DNA of 64,000 nucleotides. Source: Achromobacter xylosoxidans (GTDB lineage Bacteria; Pseudomonadota; Gammaproteobacteria; Burkholderiales; Burkholderiaceae_B). The stretch is from contig NZ_MTLG01000081.1 of NCBI RefSeq assembly GCF_002192695.1, positions 1-64,000 on the forward strand. The letters run 5' to 3'. The stretch's first letter is position 1, and each line of letters starts with the position of its first letter. Below, in pieces: positions 9,930-21,000 of this stretch. Made by a program: the position numbers and the translations under genes. The notes beneath the pieces are model-generated. The model ran no database searches, was not told the DNA's origin, and saw only the letters and a list, made by a program, of their open reading frames with translations.

Positions 9930-11861
9930 ATGACCCAGGTCCATGCCGCCCCGCCCCTCTCGCCGCCTTTCGCCGCCCCGTTCCCCGTGCGCAGCGCGGC
10001 GGACGTGCAGCGGCTGCAAGCCCGGCCGCTGACCGAAACGCTCACGGTGCGCAGCACCTACGAGATCTTCCGCAACTCGGCCGCGGCCTTCGGCGACAAG
10101 ACCGCGCTGACCTTTCTGCGCAGCGCCGACCCCGGCGACACGCCGGTGCGCTGGAGCTACCGCGAACTGCTGGCCGGCATCCACCAGACCGCCAATCTGC
10201 TGCATGAACTGGGCGTCGGGCCGCAGGACGCGGTGGCCGTGCTGCTGCCCGGCTGCCTGGAGTACCACCTGGCGCTATGGGGCGGCGAGGCCGCCGGCGT
10301 CGTGCAGCCGCTGAACCCCTTGCTGACCGACGACAAGCTGGCGTCGCTCATGACCACGGCGCGCGCCAAGGTGCTGATCGCCTATGGCTCCGACGTGGAA
10401 TGCGGCTCCTGGTCCAAGGCGCTACGGCTGCTCGAACGCGTGCCCACGCTGCATACCCTGCTGCGCGTGGCGCCGCTGGACGAGCCGCTGGCGGCCCGCC
10501 CGGCCTTGCCCGACCAAGCGCTGGACTTCAACGCGGCGCGCGCGGCGCAGCCGGCCGACCGCCTGCTCAGCGGCCGCGACATCCAGGGCGGCGACGTGGC
10601 CGCGTACTTCCACACCGGCGGCACCACGGGCGCGCCCAAGCTCGCCATCCACACGCATGCCAACCAGGTCTTCAGCGCCTGGGCCGCGGTGCAACTGCAG
10701 AACGCGGGCCCGGACGACGTGGTCATCAACGGCTATCCGCTGTTCCATGTGGCAGGCGTGCTGCCGGCGTCGCTGGCCGCCCTGTCGGCGGGGGTGGAAA
10801 CCGTCATCCCCACCACCCTGCTGCTGCGCAACCGCGACGTGCTGCGCAACTACTGGCGCCTGGTCGAACACCACCGCGCCACCTCGCTGCAAGGCGTGCC
10901 CACCATCCTCGCGGCGCTGGCCGAAGTGCCGCTGGCCGGGGCCGACATCTCGTCGCTGCGCTACTGCCGCACCGGCGCCGCGCCGCTGCCCGCCGAACTG
11001 GCGGCGCGCTTCAAGCGCCTGTTCGGACTGCACGTCAATGAAAGCCTGGGCATGACCGAGATGGCCGGCATCTCGACCATCTCGCCGCCCGGCTGCCAGT
11101 TTCCCGTGGGCTGCGTCGGCTTTCCGCTGCCCTACGTGCAGGTCCGCATCGTCGCGCTGGACCTGCCCGCGGGCCAGCCGGCGCGCGACCTGCATGCCGG
11201 CTCGCCCGGCATGGTGCTGTTCAAGGCGCCCAACGTCATTCCCGGTTTTCTTGACCCCGAAGACACGGCGCGCGCCTTCACCGAGGACGGCTGGCTGATC
11301 AGCGGCGACGTCGGCTATCTGGACGAGGCCGGCCGCCTGCATCTGCAGGGCCGCGCCAAGGACCTGATCATCCGCAGCGGCCACAACATCGATCCCAAGA
11401 CCATCGAGGACGCGCTCGCCGCCCACCCGGCGGTGCAGCTCTGCGCCGCAGTCGGCGCGCCCGACGCCTACGCCGGCGAGCTGCCCATCGCCTTCGTCAC
11501 ACTGGCTGAAGGCGTCCAGATCGAGGAAGCCGAACTGCTGGCCTACGCGGCCGAGCACGTGGACGAGAGCCCGGCGCGGCCCAAGCGCGTGATCGTGCTG
11601 GACAGCATGCCCATGACCAATGTGGGCAAGATCTACAAACCCGATTTGCGCCGCCTGGCCACCGCCGTATCGGTCCAGGCCGTGGTGGCGCGCACCCTGC
11701 AGGAAGCCGGCCTGACCGACGACGGCACGCTGTTCCGCGTCCAGGCCGACACGCAGCCCGAGGTCGCCGTACAGGCCGACGTCCGCGCACCCGAGGCGCT
11801 GAAGGCGAGCCTGCGCGACGCGCTGGCCCGCTTGCCCGTCAAGGTCGTCCTGCGCGACTGA
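9930..11861 (+). CDS. Acyl-CoA synthetase (AMP-forming)
   Basis: A 643-residue member of the ANL adenylate-forming superfamily. It activates a carboxylic acid with ATP and CoA, feeding the operon's beta-oxidation enzymes. The phosphate loop is FHTGGTTGAPKLAIHTHANQ near residues 227-246. ESLGMTEMAGIST follows near 370, DGWLISGDVGYLDEAGRLH near 452 with the hinge GRAKDLIIRSGHNI, and the C-terminal catalytic lysine is in NVGKIYKPDLRR. The protein extends about 70 residues past that lysine, so it is longer than pimeloyl-CoA ligase PimA (roughly 550). The ATG start is weakly supported (a second ATG lies nearby), but operon spacing fits. Substrate unknown. Confidence 0.9.
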   Translation: MTQVHAAPPLSPPFAAPFPVRSAADVQRLQARPLTETLTVRSTYEIFRNSAAAFGDKTALTFLRSADPGDTPVRWSYRELLAGIHQTANLLHELGVGPQDAVAVLLPGCLEYHLALWGGEAAGVVQPLNPLLTDDKLASLMTTARAKVLIAYGSDVECGSWSKALRLLERVPTLHTLLRVAPLDEPLAARPALPDQALDFNAARAAQPADRLLSGRDIQGGDVAAYFHTGGTTGAPKLAIHTHANQVFSAWAAVQLQNAGPDDVVINGYPLFHVAGVLPASLAALSAGVETVIPTTLLLRNRDVLRNYWRLVEHHRATSLQGVPTILAALAEVPLAGADISSLRYCRTGAAPLPAELAARFKRLFGLHVNESLGMTEMAGISTISPPGCQFPVGCVGFPLPYVQVRIVALDLPAGQPARDLHAGSPGMVLFKAPNVIPGFLDPEDTARAFTEDGWLISGDVGYLDEAGRLHLQGRAKDLIIRSGHNIDPKTIEDALAAHPAVQLCAAVGAPDAYAGELPIAFVTLAEGVQIEEAELLAYAAEHVDESPARPKRVIVLDSMPMTNVGKIYKPDLRRLATAVSVQAVVARTLQEAGLTDDGTLFRVQADTQPEVAVQADVRAPEALKASLRDALARLPVKVVLRD

Positions 11862-11903
11862 GCATTGCCCCACAGACACAACAACACCACAGGAGACAAA
11901 CCC

Positions 11904-12890
11904 ATGGACCACCAGCCCCTGCGGCGCGCCTGCCTCGGCGCCCTGCTGATCTCTCTGGGCGCCGCCGCCCTGCCATTCTCGGCCCACGCGCAAGGCGCCT
12001 TCCCCTCCAAGCCCGTCACGGTCATCGTGCCCTTCCCGGCCGGCGGCTCCACCGACCGCCATATGCGCACCGTGGCGCAGGACGCGTCCAAGTACCTGGG
12101 CCAGCCGGTCATCGTCGAGAACCGGCCCGGCGCCGGCGGCACGCTCGGTCCCGCCACGATGTCCAAGACCGCCAAGCCCGATGGCTACACCATCGCCCTG
12201 TACACCCTGGCCATGCTGCGCATGCCCTACATGCAGAAGGTCAACTGGGATCCGATCAACGATTTCAGCTTCATCCTGGGCTTGTCCGGCTACACCTTCG
12301 GCTTCACCGTCCGCGCGGATTCCCCATACAAAACCTTCAACGAATACCTGGACGCGGCACGCAAGGCGCCAGGCACCATCGACTACGGCTCAACCGGAGT
12401 AGGCTCGTCGCCGCACCTGCTGATCGAGGAAGTCGCCATCAACGCCAAGGTGAAGCTGAACCACGTGCCCTACAAGGGCAACGCCGACATGCAGCAGGCC
12501 CTGCTGGGTGGCCACGTCATGGCGCAAAGCGACGCCACCGGCTGGGACCAGTTCGTGGACTCCGGCAAGATGCGGCTGCTGGTCACCTTCGGCGAAAAGC
12601 GCACCACGCGCTGGCCCGACGTGCCCACCGCCCAGGAACTGGGCTACAAGGTCGTCTCCACCTCGCCCTACGGCCTGGCCGGTCCCAAGGGCATGGACCC
12701 CGCGGTGGTGCAGACGCTGCACGACGCCTTCAAGAAGGCGCTGTTCGACCCTGCCAGCATGGACGTCATGAAACAACTGAACCAGGAACCCGCCTACCGC
12801 AACAGCCAGGACTACAAGGCATGGGCCCAGGCCACCTACATCAAGGAAAAAGGCCTGATCGAGTACCTGGGATTGATGGCGAAGAATTGA
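11904..12890 (+). CDS. Bug/TctC-family tripartite tricarboxylate transporter substrate-binding protein
   Basis: A 328-residue exported binding protein. The signal peptide runs to an AHA-QG site near residue 29, followed by FPSKPVTVIVPFPAGGSTD, the hallmark Bug start, then VIVENRPGAGGTLGP and the DYGSTGVGSSPHLLIEE region. The start at 11904 was chosen because AGGAGA lies 7-8 bases upstream; an in-frame ATG at 11865 would put extra polar residues before the signal peptide. It is the last gene of the beta-oxidation operon, so its ligand is probably the acid that the operon degrades. No TctA/TctB membrane components are nearby, which is common for Bug genes; it may share a permease encoded elsewhere or act in sensing. 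Confidence 0.92.
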   Translation: MDHQPLRRACLGALLISLGAAALPFSAHAQGAFPSKPVTVIVPFPAGGSTDRHMRTVAQDASKYLGQPVIVENRPGAGGTLGPATMSKTAKPDGYTIALYTLAMLRMPYMQKVNWDPINDFSFILGLSGYTFGFTVRADSPYKTFNEYLDAARKAPGTIDYGSTGVGSSPHLLIEEVAINAKVKLNHVPYKGNADMQQALLGGHVMAQSDATGWDQFVDSGKMRLLVTFGEKRTTRWPDVPTAQELGYKVVSTSPYGLAGPKGMDPAVVQTLHDAFKKALFDPASMDVMKQLNQEPAYRNSQDYKAWAQATYIKEKGLIEYLGLMAKN

Positions 12891-12904
12891 GCGCCAAAGC
12901 GCCA

Positions 12905-12927
12905 AGCCGCCCTTCGCACAGGCGGCT
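12905..12927 (+). terminator. Weak terminator-like hairpin after the beta-oxidation operon
   Basis: AGCCGCC (12905-12911) can pair with GGCGGCT (12921-12927) across a 9-base loop, 15 bases past the Bug gene stop and before the convergent binding-protein gene. No T-run follows, so intrinsic termination is doubtful. Confidence 0.3.
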
Positions 12928-12959
12928 CGGCGCAGGCGGCACGGACCTGGACACGAACA

Positions 12960-13961
12960 TCAATCAATCACCCGGTCCGCCCTCGCCAGCATGGCCTGCG
13001 GCACCGTCAGCCCCAGCTGGCGGGCAACCTTCAGGTCGACGGTGAACTCCCGCCGCGTGATGACTTCCACGGCCATGTCGGCGGGCTTGGCACCCTTCAG
13101 GATCCGGTCGACGAACCCCGGAACGCTACGCCAGGTATCCGCGACGTTGGTGCCGTAACTCATCAGCCCGCCCGCGTCGGCCGAACCGGCCGAAAACTCC
13201 GCGGGCAGGTTCTGGCTGGCGGCGAGTTGGGCGATGCGCTTGCGGTGAGCCAGCGTGACCGGCACCTCCAGGACCAGCAGCGCCTCGGACTTCTCGTCGG
13301 CCATGGCCTTGAAGGCGGCATCCAAATCGGGCGCGGGACCGCGCAGCTTCAGCACCTGGGGTTCCATGCCCTGCGCCTTGGCCGCGGCGGCATAGGTCCG
13401 CTCGATGGGCGCCAGGCCGCTGGCATCGGCGCCGGGTATGTCCTGGTCGCTCAGGAGCGTGACGCGCGCCAGCTTCGGCATGACTTCGCGCAGCAATTCA
13501 AGCTGGCGCCGGGCCTGCTCCGGATCGTTGCTGGTGATGCCGGTCGCATTCCCGCCCGGACGCTCCAGGGTCGCGGCAAAGCCCACGGCCACGGGATCGG
13601 CCACGATGGCGAACACGACGGGAATCGTCTTGGTGGCCCGGACCGCCGCGCTGGACGCCGGCCCGCCGAAGGCGGCAATCACGTCGGCATTCAGCGCAAC
13701 CAGCTCCGCCGCCAGCGCCGGCAGGCGGTCGAGCTTGCCCTCCGCGTAGCGGCCTTCAAGGATGAGGTTCTTGCCCTCGGCGTAGCCGAGTTCCGCCAAC
13801 CCTGCCCGCACCGCGCCGACGGCGGGATTGTTGGCGGCGGCGCCGTTGACCAGCAGGCCGATGACTGGCGGCCCGCCCGGCTGCCGCGCGGCGCCGGACT
13901 TGTGCGTCAGCGAGCCCGCCAAGGCTGCGATCGACGCAAACAGCATGCTCCTGCGATTCAT
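12960..13961 (-). CDS. ABC transporter substrate-binding protein (ABC_sub_bind family)
   Basis: A 333-residue periplasmic binding protein of the ABC_sub_bind (DUF534/YrpC-like) family. A signal-like N-terminus (RRSMLFASIAALAGSL) precedes VIGLLVNGAAANNPAVGAVRAGLAEL, EGKNLILEGRYAEGKLDRLP and the family stretch IPVVFAIVADPVAVGFAA with RPGGNATGIT. Members bind amino acids, purine-like or other small ligands, but this family is numerous and often orphaned, and no permease or ATPase subunit is adjacent except a degenerate ATPase 200 bases away on the same strand. Ligand unknown. The gene is convergent with the beta-oxidation operon. Confidence 0.87.
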   Translation of the reverse strand: MNRRSMLFASIAALAGSLTHKSGAARQPGGPPVIGLLVNGAAANNPAVGAVRAGLAELGYAEGKNLILEGRYAEGKLDRLPALAAELVALNADVIAAFGGPASSAAVRATKTIPVVFAIVADPVAVGFAATLERPGGNATGITSNDPEQARRQLELLREVMPKLARVTLLSDQDIPGADASGLAPIERTYAAAAKAQGMEPQVLKLRGPAPDLDAAFKAMADEKSEALLVLEVPVTLAHRKRIAQLAASQNLPAEFSAGSADAGGLMSYGTNVADTWRSVPGFVDRILKGAKPADMAVEVITRREFTVDLKVARQLGLTVPQAMLARADRVID

Positions 13962-14164
13962 GATCCACCCTCCATGAGTTGTACACGGTTACTCGGTCAG
14001 CAATGTGATGAGCAACAGCGATCACGCCGGATGAAATCGGGGGTCGATGAATGAGGGGTGCAGGCTGCGGATCAGGCCTGGAATGCGCAGTCTGGCGCCC
14101 CATCCGATCCATGGGGCAACGCAAGTTGCAGACTGCTTAATTTCGCACCAAAGCGCCCGCGCCG
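13962..14164. other. Intergenic region, no gene seen
   Basis: About 200 bases between two leftward genes, the ATPase upstream and the binding protein downstream. The stretch GTTGTACACGGTTACTCGGTCAGCAATG before the binding-protein gene probably includes its promoter, but I see no clear -35/-10 pair and no convincing coding sequence. Confidence 0.3.
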
Positions 14165-14779
14165 CTAGCGCAAGGCGGCAATCTCGACGCTGCGGGCGCC
14201 GCAGGCCTCTACCAGCTCGGGATCGTGGCTGGCGAACAGCACCACCCGATCCTGCGCCCAGGTCTTGAACTGTTCGGCCAGCACGCCGCGCGCCTGCGCA
14301 TCCAGGCCGTTGCTGGCCCCGTCCGCGATGATCACGGCCGGATCCCCCAGGGCGGCGGCAGTCAGATAGACCTTGCGCCGCGTGCCGGTCGACATCTGCT
14401 CGAAGCGCTTGTCCAGATGCGGCTCCAGCCCCAGCCGGAACGCCAGGTCCAGCACGCTGTCGCCCAGCGGCACATTCTTCTCCGCCGCGACCTGCTGCAA
14501 CAATCCGCGCCCCGTCTGCGCGGGCAGCGCCATGCAATTGTCAGGCACATAGGCCAGGCGGGACCGGGCTTGCGCCGGCGCCTGGCTCAGCGCATGTCCG
14601 TCGATCCAGACCTCCCCGGCATCCGGCGCGATCACACCCGCGATGATGCCCAGCAGCGTGGACTTGCCGGTGCTGTCTTCTTCGCACAGCGCCACGCATC
14701 CGGGCGCGAACGTGTGGGTCAGGCCCTGGAAGACGAGATGGTCGCCGTAGCGCTTGCCGAGATTGTCGATTCGTAGCAT
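14165..14779 (-). CDS. ABC transporter ATP-binding protein with degenerate catalytic motifs
   Basis: A 204-residue single ABC domain. The overall fold signals are clear: LRIDNLGKRYGDHLVFQGL at the start, GKSTLLGIIAGVIAPDAGEVWIDG, a signature-like MSTGTRRKVYLTAAALGDP, and the H-loop FASHDPE (His185). However, Walker A reads E33-E-D-S-T-G38-K-S-T, so the first glycine is Glu. Walker B reads VIIADGASNGLD, with Gly154 where the catalytic Glu normally sits. The Lys, Ser and H-loop His remain. ATP binding may persist while hydrolysis is likely impaired (inference). No permease gene is adjacent. ABC-2 exporter ATPases are the nearest match by the STGTRRK signature. It lies divergent from the autotransporter gene. 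Confidence 0.8.
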   Translation of the reverse strand: MLRIDNLGKRYGDHLVFQGLTHTFAPGCVALCEEDSTGKSTLLGIIAGVIAPDAGEVWIDGHALSQAPAQARSRLAYVPDNCMALPAQTGRGLLQQVAAEKNVPLGDSVLDLAFRLGLEPHLDKRFEQMSTGTRRKVYLTAAALGDPAVIIADGASNGLDAQARGVLAEQFKTWAQDRVVLFASHDPELVEACGARSVEIAALR

Positions 14780-15090
14780 GGCCGGGAGTGTACGCAGGAA
14801 CGCGGCAACCGACCATAGCCGCCCTGGCGTGGCGCCAGCGCAGCAAATGTGAACTCAATTCAAATATTTCCGCATTGACGGTGTGGGAATCCGCATTTTT
14901 GCCGTACATTACGCGACGTAAAGAAATGTTAATTTTCAGCAAAATATTTCGAATTCTGTAACGGTTGCCCCGCCAGTTCACGCTGTCTTTCCGCTGAGCG
15001 ACCTACCACAAAGACGCATTTAGTTTCATTTAAATCAATACAACGTCCAATTTTGCCGGCCCACCATCGGCGTCGGCATAGAAGAGATCA
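14780..15090. promoter_or_regulatory. AT-rich divergent control region upstream of the autotransporter
   Basis: About 310 bases with no gene, much richer in A+T than its surroundings. It must hold the promoters of the leftward ATPase and the rightward autotransporter. It includes two ATATTTC elements (CAAATATTTCCGC and AAAATATTTCGAATTC) and a TTGACG, but no well-spaced -10 was found. AGAAGAGATCA directly before the autotransporter ATG is its probable ribosome binding site. The AT bias would suit H-NS-like (BpH3-type) silencing, which is inference. Confidence 0.45.
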
Positions 15091-18000
15091 ATGAATCACG
15101 TCTATCGAGTAGTCTTCAACGCCGCCGCCGGCGTGTGGCAGGCCGTCAGTGAAATCGCCCGCGGTCCGGCCAAGAGCAGCAGCCCTGCCCGGCGCCTGCG
15201 CCGCAACGGCGCGCAGCTGGCGGGCGCGCTGGGCATTGCGCTGGCCGCCACGGGCGCGCATGCGGTTCCCGTCGTCAGCCCGCAACTGTATTGGGACGGC
15301 AGTCACTCCGTGGCGAATGGCTCGGTGGATGGGGCCGCCGGCATCTGGGACGCCACCAACACCAACTGGACCTCCGCCGACGGGACCGTGAATCAATCCT
15401 GGACCGGCGGCAACGCGGTGTTCTCGGGTGCGGCCGGAACGGTGGCGGTCGGCGGACAGCGCCAGATCACAGGCCTGGAGTTCCAAAGCGACGGCTATAC
15501 GCTGGTGGGCGGAGCCAATGGTCAGTTGAATACCAGCGGCGTTGCCACGATTCAAGTCAATCCCAACGTGACCGCGACCTTGGGGGTCTCCATACTCGGC
15601 AGCAGCGTCCTGAACAAGCAGGGCAGCGGCACGCTGGTACTCAACGGGAACAACACCTATCTCGGCGGCACGACGCTCGCCGCAGGCCGCCTGGTTGTCG
15701 GCAGCAATGCGGCTCTGGGCAGCGGCAGCCTGACCGCGCTCAACAACACGGTGCTCGACGCCAATAACAAGGTGGTCCTGAACAACGACGTGAATCTGCT
15801 GGGCGCCATGGGAATAGGCGGAAGCGCCGACCTGACGCTGAACGGCGCTGTTTCCGGCCCAGCAGGCTCGCTGATCAAGAACGGCGCGGCCAACCTTACC
15901 TTGAACGGCGCAAATATCTACCTGTCAGGCACCACGCTGAATGCCGGCACCTTGACGGTGGGCAACAACCAGGCCTTGGGCGGCGGCGGCCTGACGGTTG
16001 GCGGTAGTTCGACCCTGACCGCAAGCAGCCCGGTAGCGCTGGCCAACGCCATCGCGCTGCAGGCGAACCTGACGGTCGCTGGCGACAATGACCTGAGCCT
16101 GAATGGCGCGATCTCGGGCACCGGCATCTTGGCCAAGACAGGCACCGGCACGCTCAGCCTCAACGGCAACAACTTCGGCCACATCGGCGGCATCGCCCTC
16201 AGTGGCGGCACCTTGGTGGTCGGCAACGCCAATGCCCTGGGGGTTGGCCCGCTGGTCACCAGCGGCACGGCCACCCTGAAGAACGCCCAACTCGCGCCCC
16301 TGTCAAATGGCATCAGCGTCAATGGCGACCTGACCGTTGATACTCCGGTTGGGCTGCATCTGTTCGGCGGGTTGAGCGGCAGCGGCAAACTGACCAAGAC
16401 CGGCGCGGACGAGTTGCTTCTGCTTGGTGCCGGTAGCTACTCCGGCAGCTACGACGTGCGCGAAGGTTCCGTCACCATCGCCCACGGCACCTCCCTGGGA
16501 AATCCCGTCAGCGTCCAGCTGGCCGCAAACACCGTGCTGAATGTCAACGGCCCCACCAAGATCGGGGCCCTGAGCGGCAGCGGCATGACCAATCTCGGCA
16601 TGAGCAGCGTGCTGGAAGTGGGCGGCAGCAACGCCAACAGCGTGTACGCCGGCGAGTTCCTCGGCGGCGGCGCGCTGCACAAGACCGGCGCCGGCACGCT
16701 GGAACTTGCGGGCACCAGCAACCTCTTCAACAACGTCGAGGTCAAAAGCGGGACCTTGAAAGTCAGCGGCGCCTTGAACAACAGCAACGTCGCGGTTCGT
16801 TCGGGCGGCACCCTGAGCGGCAGCGGCACGCTCGGCGGCCCCGTGACTGTCTACGACGGCGGCCATTTGGCCGGGACCAGCGGCAACACGCTGAACCTCG
16901 GCGGACTCACCCTGTCACAGAACGCAAACATCGACGTGGCGCTGGGCTCGCCGGTCATCGGCAACGTCCCGCTCTTCAGGGTCGCCGGCCCCCTGGTCTT
17001 GGACGGCAAGTTGAACATCACCGATGCCGGAAATTTCGGCGACGGCGTATACCGCCTGTTCGACTACGGCAGCATCGTCAACAACATCGTCGATTTCGGC
17101 AACCTGAACGGGTTGGCCAATCCAGCGAATCTGATAATACAGACCGGTATCAATGGTCAGGTCAACCTGCAGGTCGCATCGAATTTGCGGGTGCAATCCT
17201 GGGACGGTTCCGCCTTGGTTGCCAACGGCTCCGTCGAGGGCGGCAACGGTACATGGAATGCCACCGGCACCAATTGGACCAACGCCAACGGCACTATCAA
17301 CGACAGCTGGGACGGCAAGTTCGCCGTCTTCATGGGATCCAGTGGCACCATTACCGTCGACGGTTCGCACACGATCGGCGGCATGCAGTTCATGACCGAC
17401 GGCTATCACCTCGTCGCGGGCGCTGGCGCGGAGCTGAAGGCAAACAATGGCACCAAGGGCCGATTCGCCTTGCGGGTCGACCCTAACGTCACTGCAACCA
17501 TCGACGTACCCATCTCCGGCCTCAACACCTTGCGCAAGCTGGACCTCGGCACGCTGGTGCTGAACGGCGCCAACAGCCACAACGGCACCCTGCTGGAGGG
17601 CGGCACCCTGGTACTCGGCAACGATGCTGCGTTGGGCCAAGGTCCGCTGGCCGTGTACGACGGCACCACGCTGGACAACAACAAGGCGCTTGCGCTGACC
17701 AACTACATCATTGCCGAAGGCCCTTTGAACCTGGCCGGCAGCAATGACCTGGCCCTGAACGGCAATATCGTCGGCGGCGGCGTGATCAAGAATGGCGGCG
17801 CCACCTTGACCTTGGGCGGCGGCAACTACTTTACCGGCACGATGGCGCTGAACGGCGGAAGGCTGGTGCTGGCCTCCAGCAATCCGCTAGGCAGCAGCTC
17901 CCTCAACGCCGCCAACGGCACGCAGCTGGACAACAGCCTGGCGCTGAGCCTGCCCAACACGGTCAACCTGGCAGGCGATCTGAACCTTCTCGGCAACCAA

Positions 18001-21000
18001 GACCTCACCTTGAACGGCCCGGTCAACGGCGCAGGCGGCCTGACCAAGCGCGGCACTGGCAAGCTCACGCTCAATGGCAACAACGCCTTCCAGGGCGGCG
18101 TCACCCTGATGGGCGGCAACCTGGGCGTGGGCTACGACACCGCGCTCGGCGAGGGCACGCTGACCGTGCGCAACGCGGGGATCCTGGAAGCCAGCCGCGC
18201 GGTGACCCTGGCCAACAAGGTGCAGCTGAGCGCCTCCCTGACCCTGGACGGCAGCAATGACATCACCCTGAACGGCGTGATCGACGGCTATCAGGAACTG
18301 GTCAAGAACGGCGCCGGCAAGCTTACCCTCAATGGCGAAAACCGCCACAGCGGGGGCACCACGGTCAATGCCGGCGACTTGAATCTGGGCAACGCCGCAG
18401 CGCTGGGCACCGGCATGCTGAACGTCGCAGGCGACTCGCGGCTGGATACCGCCGGTCCGATGCGCCTGGGCAATACCGTCAATGTCGACGGCACGCTCAC
18501 GGTGGCGGGCAACAACAGCCTGATCCTGGACGGCCTGGTAAGCGGTAACGGCACGCTGCGCAAGACCGGAGCGGATAGCCTTTTGCTCACCGGCAACGCC
18601 AACACCTTCAGCGGCACGATCGATCTGCAAAGCGGCAGCCTGACTACCGTGGGCACCAATGCGCTGGGCCAGAACGCCACCGCGAACGTGGCGGCGGGCG
18701 CCAATCTGTTCGTGACCAATCTGGTTCGCCTTGATCGCCTGAACGGCGCAGGCGCCGTGACCGTATCGCAGGGAAACATCCTGAGCGTCGGCGCCAACGG
18801 CGGCAACAGCAGCTTCAGCGGCCAAATCAACGGCAAGGGCAGGCTGACCAAGACTGGCGCGGGGTCGATGGTGCTTTCGGGCGCCAACACCCTTGCCGGC
18901 TCGACCTCCGTCACTGCAGGCAGCCTGTGGGTTGACGGCTCGCTGGCCAGCAGCGACGTGGTGGTCTACAGCGGCGCCACCCTGGGCGGCGCCGGCAGCA
19001 TTGCCGGCAACGTGGAGGTCCTGGACAACGCCACCCTGAAACTGATGGCCGGCCACACCCTGTCGGTCGGCAGCCTGGCGCTCGACGCCAACTCGATCGT
19101 GAATGCCAGCCTGGGCGCCCCCGCCCTGGGTGGCGGCGCGGCCTTGGTGAACGTGGCCGGCGACCTGACCCTGGGCGGCACGCTCAATATCAGCGACGCG
19201 GGAGGCTTCGGCACCGGTGTGTACCGGCTGATGAACTATGGCGGCAGCCTGACCGACAACGGCATGCGTTTCGGCAACCTGCCCGGCAACGTGCAATCGG
19301 CGGACCTGACCTTGCAGACCGCCGTCGACAAGCAGATCAACCTGCTGGTGGCCGCACCCAACGTCGCCGTGCAGTTCTGGGACGGTACGCAAACCACCGG
19401 CAACGGCGTGATCGAAGGCGGCAGCGGCACCTGGGACGGCGCCAACGCCAACTGGACCGGCGTCGACGGCAACGGGAACCGTTCCTGGGCCGGCAAGTTC
19501 GCTGTTTTCCTGGGAGCGGCAGGGACGGTCACCGTCGCCGGCGCGCAAAGCACCACGGGCATGCAGTTCATGACCAACGGCTATATCCTGGAGCGCGGCT
19601 CGCTGGGATCGCTCAACCTGGTCAACGGCGACCAGGGCCATGCCGCGGTGCGCGTCGATTCCGGCGTGACCGCGACCGTCAACGCCCCGCTCGTTGGCAG
19701 CGGCACGCTGGCCAAGCTCGACGCCGGCACCCTGGTGCTCAACGCGTCCAACGGCTATACCGGCGGCACGGCGCTCAACGGCGGCACGCTGGTGCTGGGC
19801 AACGACAAGGCCCTGGGCAGCGGCCTGCTGACCGCTGCCAACGGCACCACGCTGGACAGCAACAAGGCAGTCATCGTGCGCAACAAGATCGCGCTGCACG
19901 GCGCGCTGACGATCGCCGGTTCCAGTGCCATGGACCTGAACGGCACCGTCGGCGGCGCCGGCGGCCTGATCAAGAACGGCGCGGCCAACCTGACCCTCAG
20001 CGGCGTCAACATCTACGAGGGCGGCACACTACTGAACGCGGGCGGCCTGATCGTCGGCAACGGCGCCGCGCTCGGCTCCGGCACACTGACGGTGGGCGGC
20101 GACTCCACGCTGGACAACACTCAGGCGCTGGCGCTGGCGAACAACATCGCCCTGAACGCCGGCCTGACCGTGCAAGGCAGCCAGGACCTGACGCTCAATG
20201 GCAACATCGCGGGCGCGGGCAGCCTGACCAAGAACGGCGCCAGCACGCTGACGCTCAACGGGTCCAACACCTATTCTGGCGGCACCTACGTCAACAGCGG
20301 CACGCTGGCGCTGGGCGCGGCCGCCAGCCTCGCGGCCACCGGTACAGTGACCGTCGCCAGCGGCGCCACCTTCGACCTGTCGGCAGGCCAAGGCGCCCAG
20401 GTGTTCGGCACCCTGGCGGGCGCCGGCAACATCAAGATGGGCAGCAATTCCCTGTTGGCAGGCGGTTCGGCCGACGGCATCTTCAGCGGCTCGGTCAGCG
20501 GCACGGGCACCCTGGTCAAGCAAGGCACGGGCACGCAGACCCTGACCGGCGCCAACAGCTATACCGGCGGCACGCTGGTCGCGGACGGCACGCTGCGCGC
20601 GGGCTCCACCACGGCACTGGTCCAAGGCACCGGCTATCAGGTGCAATCGGGCGCCACGCTGGACCTCAACGGCAATACGCTCCAAGCCAGCAGCCTGAGC
20701 GGCGCTGGCACCGTGGCGCTGGGCGCTGGAACCTTGACCGTCAATTCCGCGGCTGGCAGTACGTCCTACTACTCGGGCATCGTCGTGGGCAGCGGCGGCC
20801 TGGTCAAGACCGGCGCCGGCGCGCTGGCGCTGACCGGCGGCAGCGCCTTCTCGGGCGGCGTGCAGCTCAAGCAGGGCAGCATCGGCCTGGGCCATTCCCT
20901 GGGCCTGGGCACGGGCATGCTGTCGATGGACGACGGCACTGTCATCAACCTGATTGCCAACGGCCTGACCATCGTCAACAACCTGCACATGACGGGCACC

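Noticed and set aside
14871..14910. TTGACG with TACATT as a promoter for the autotransporter
   Set aside because: The spacing is about 24 bases, too long for a sigma-70 promoter.
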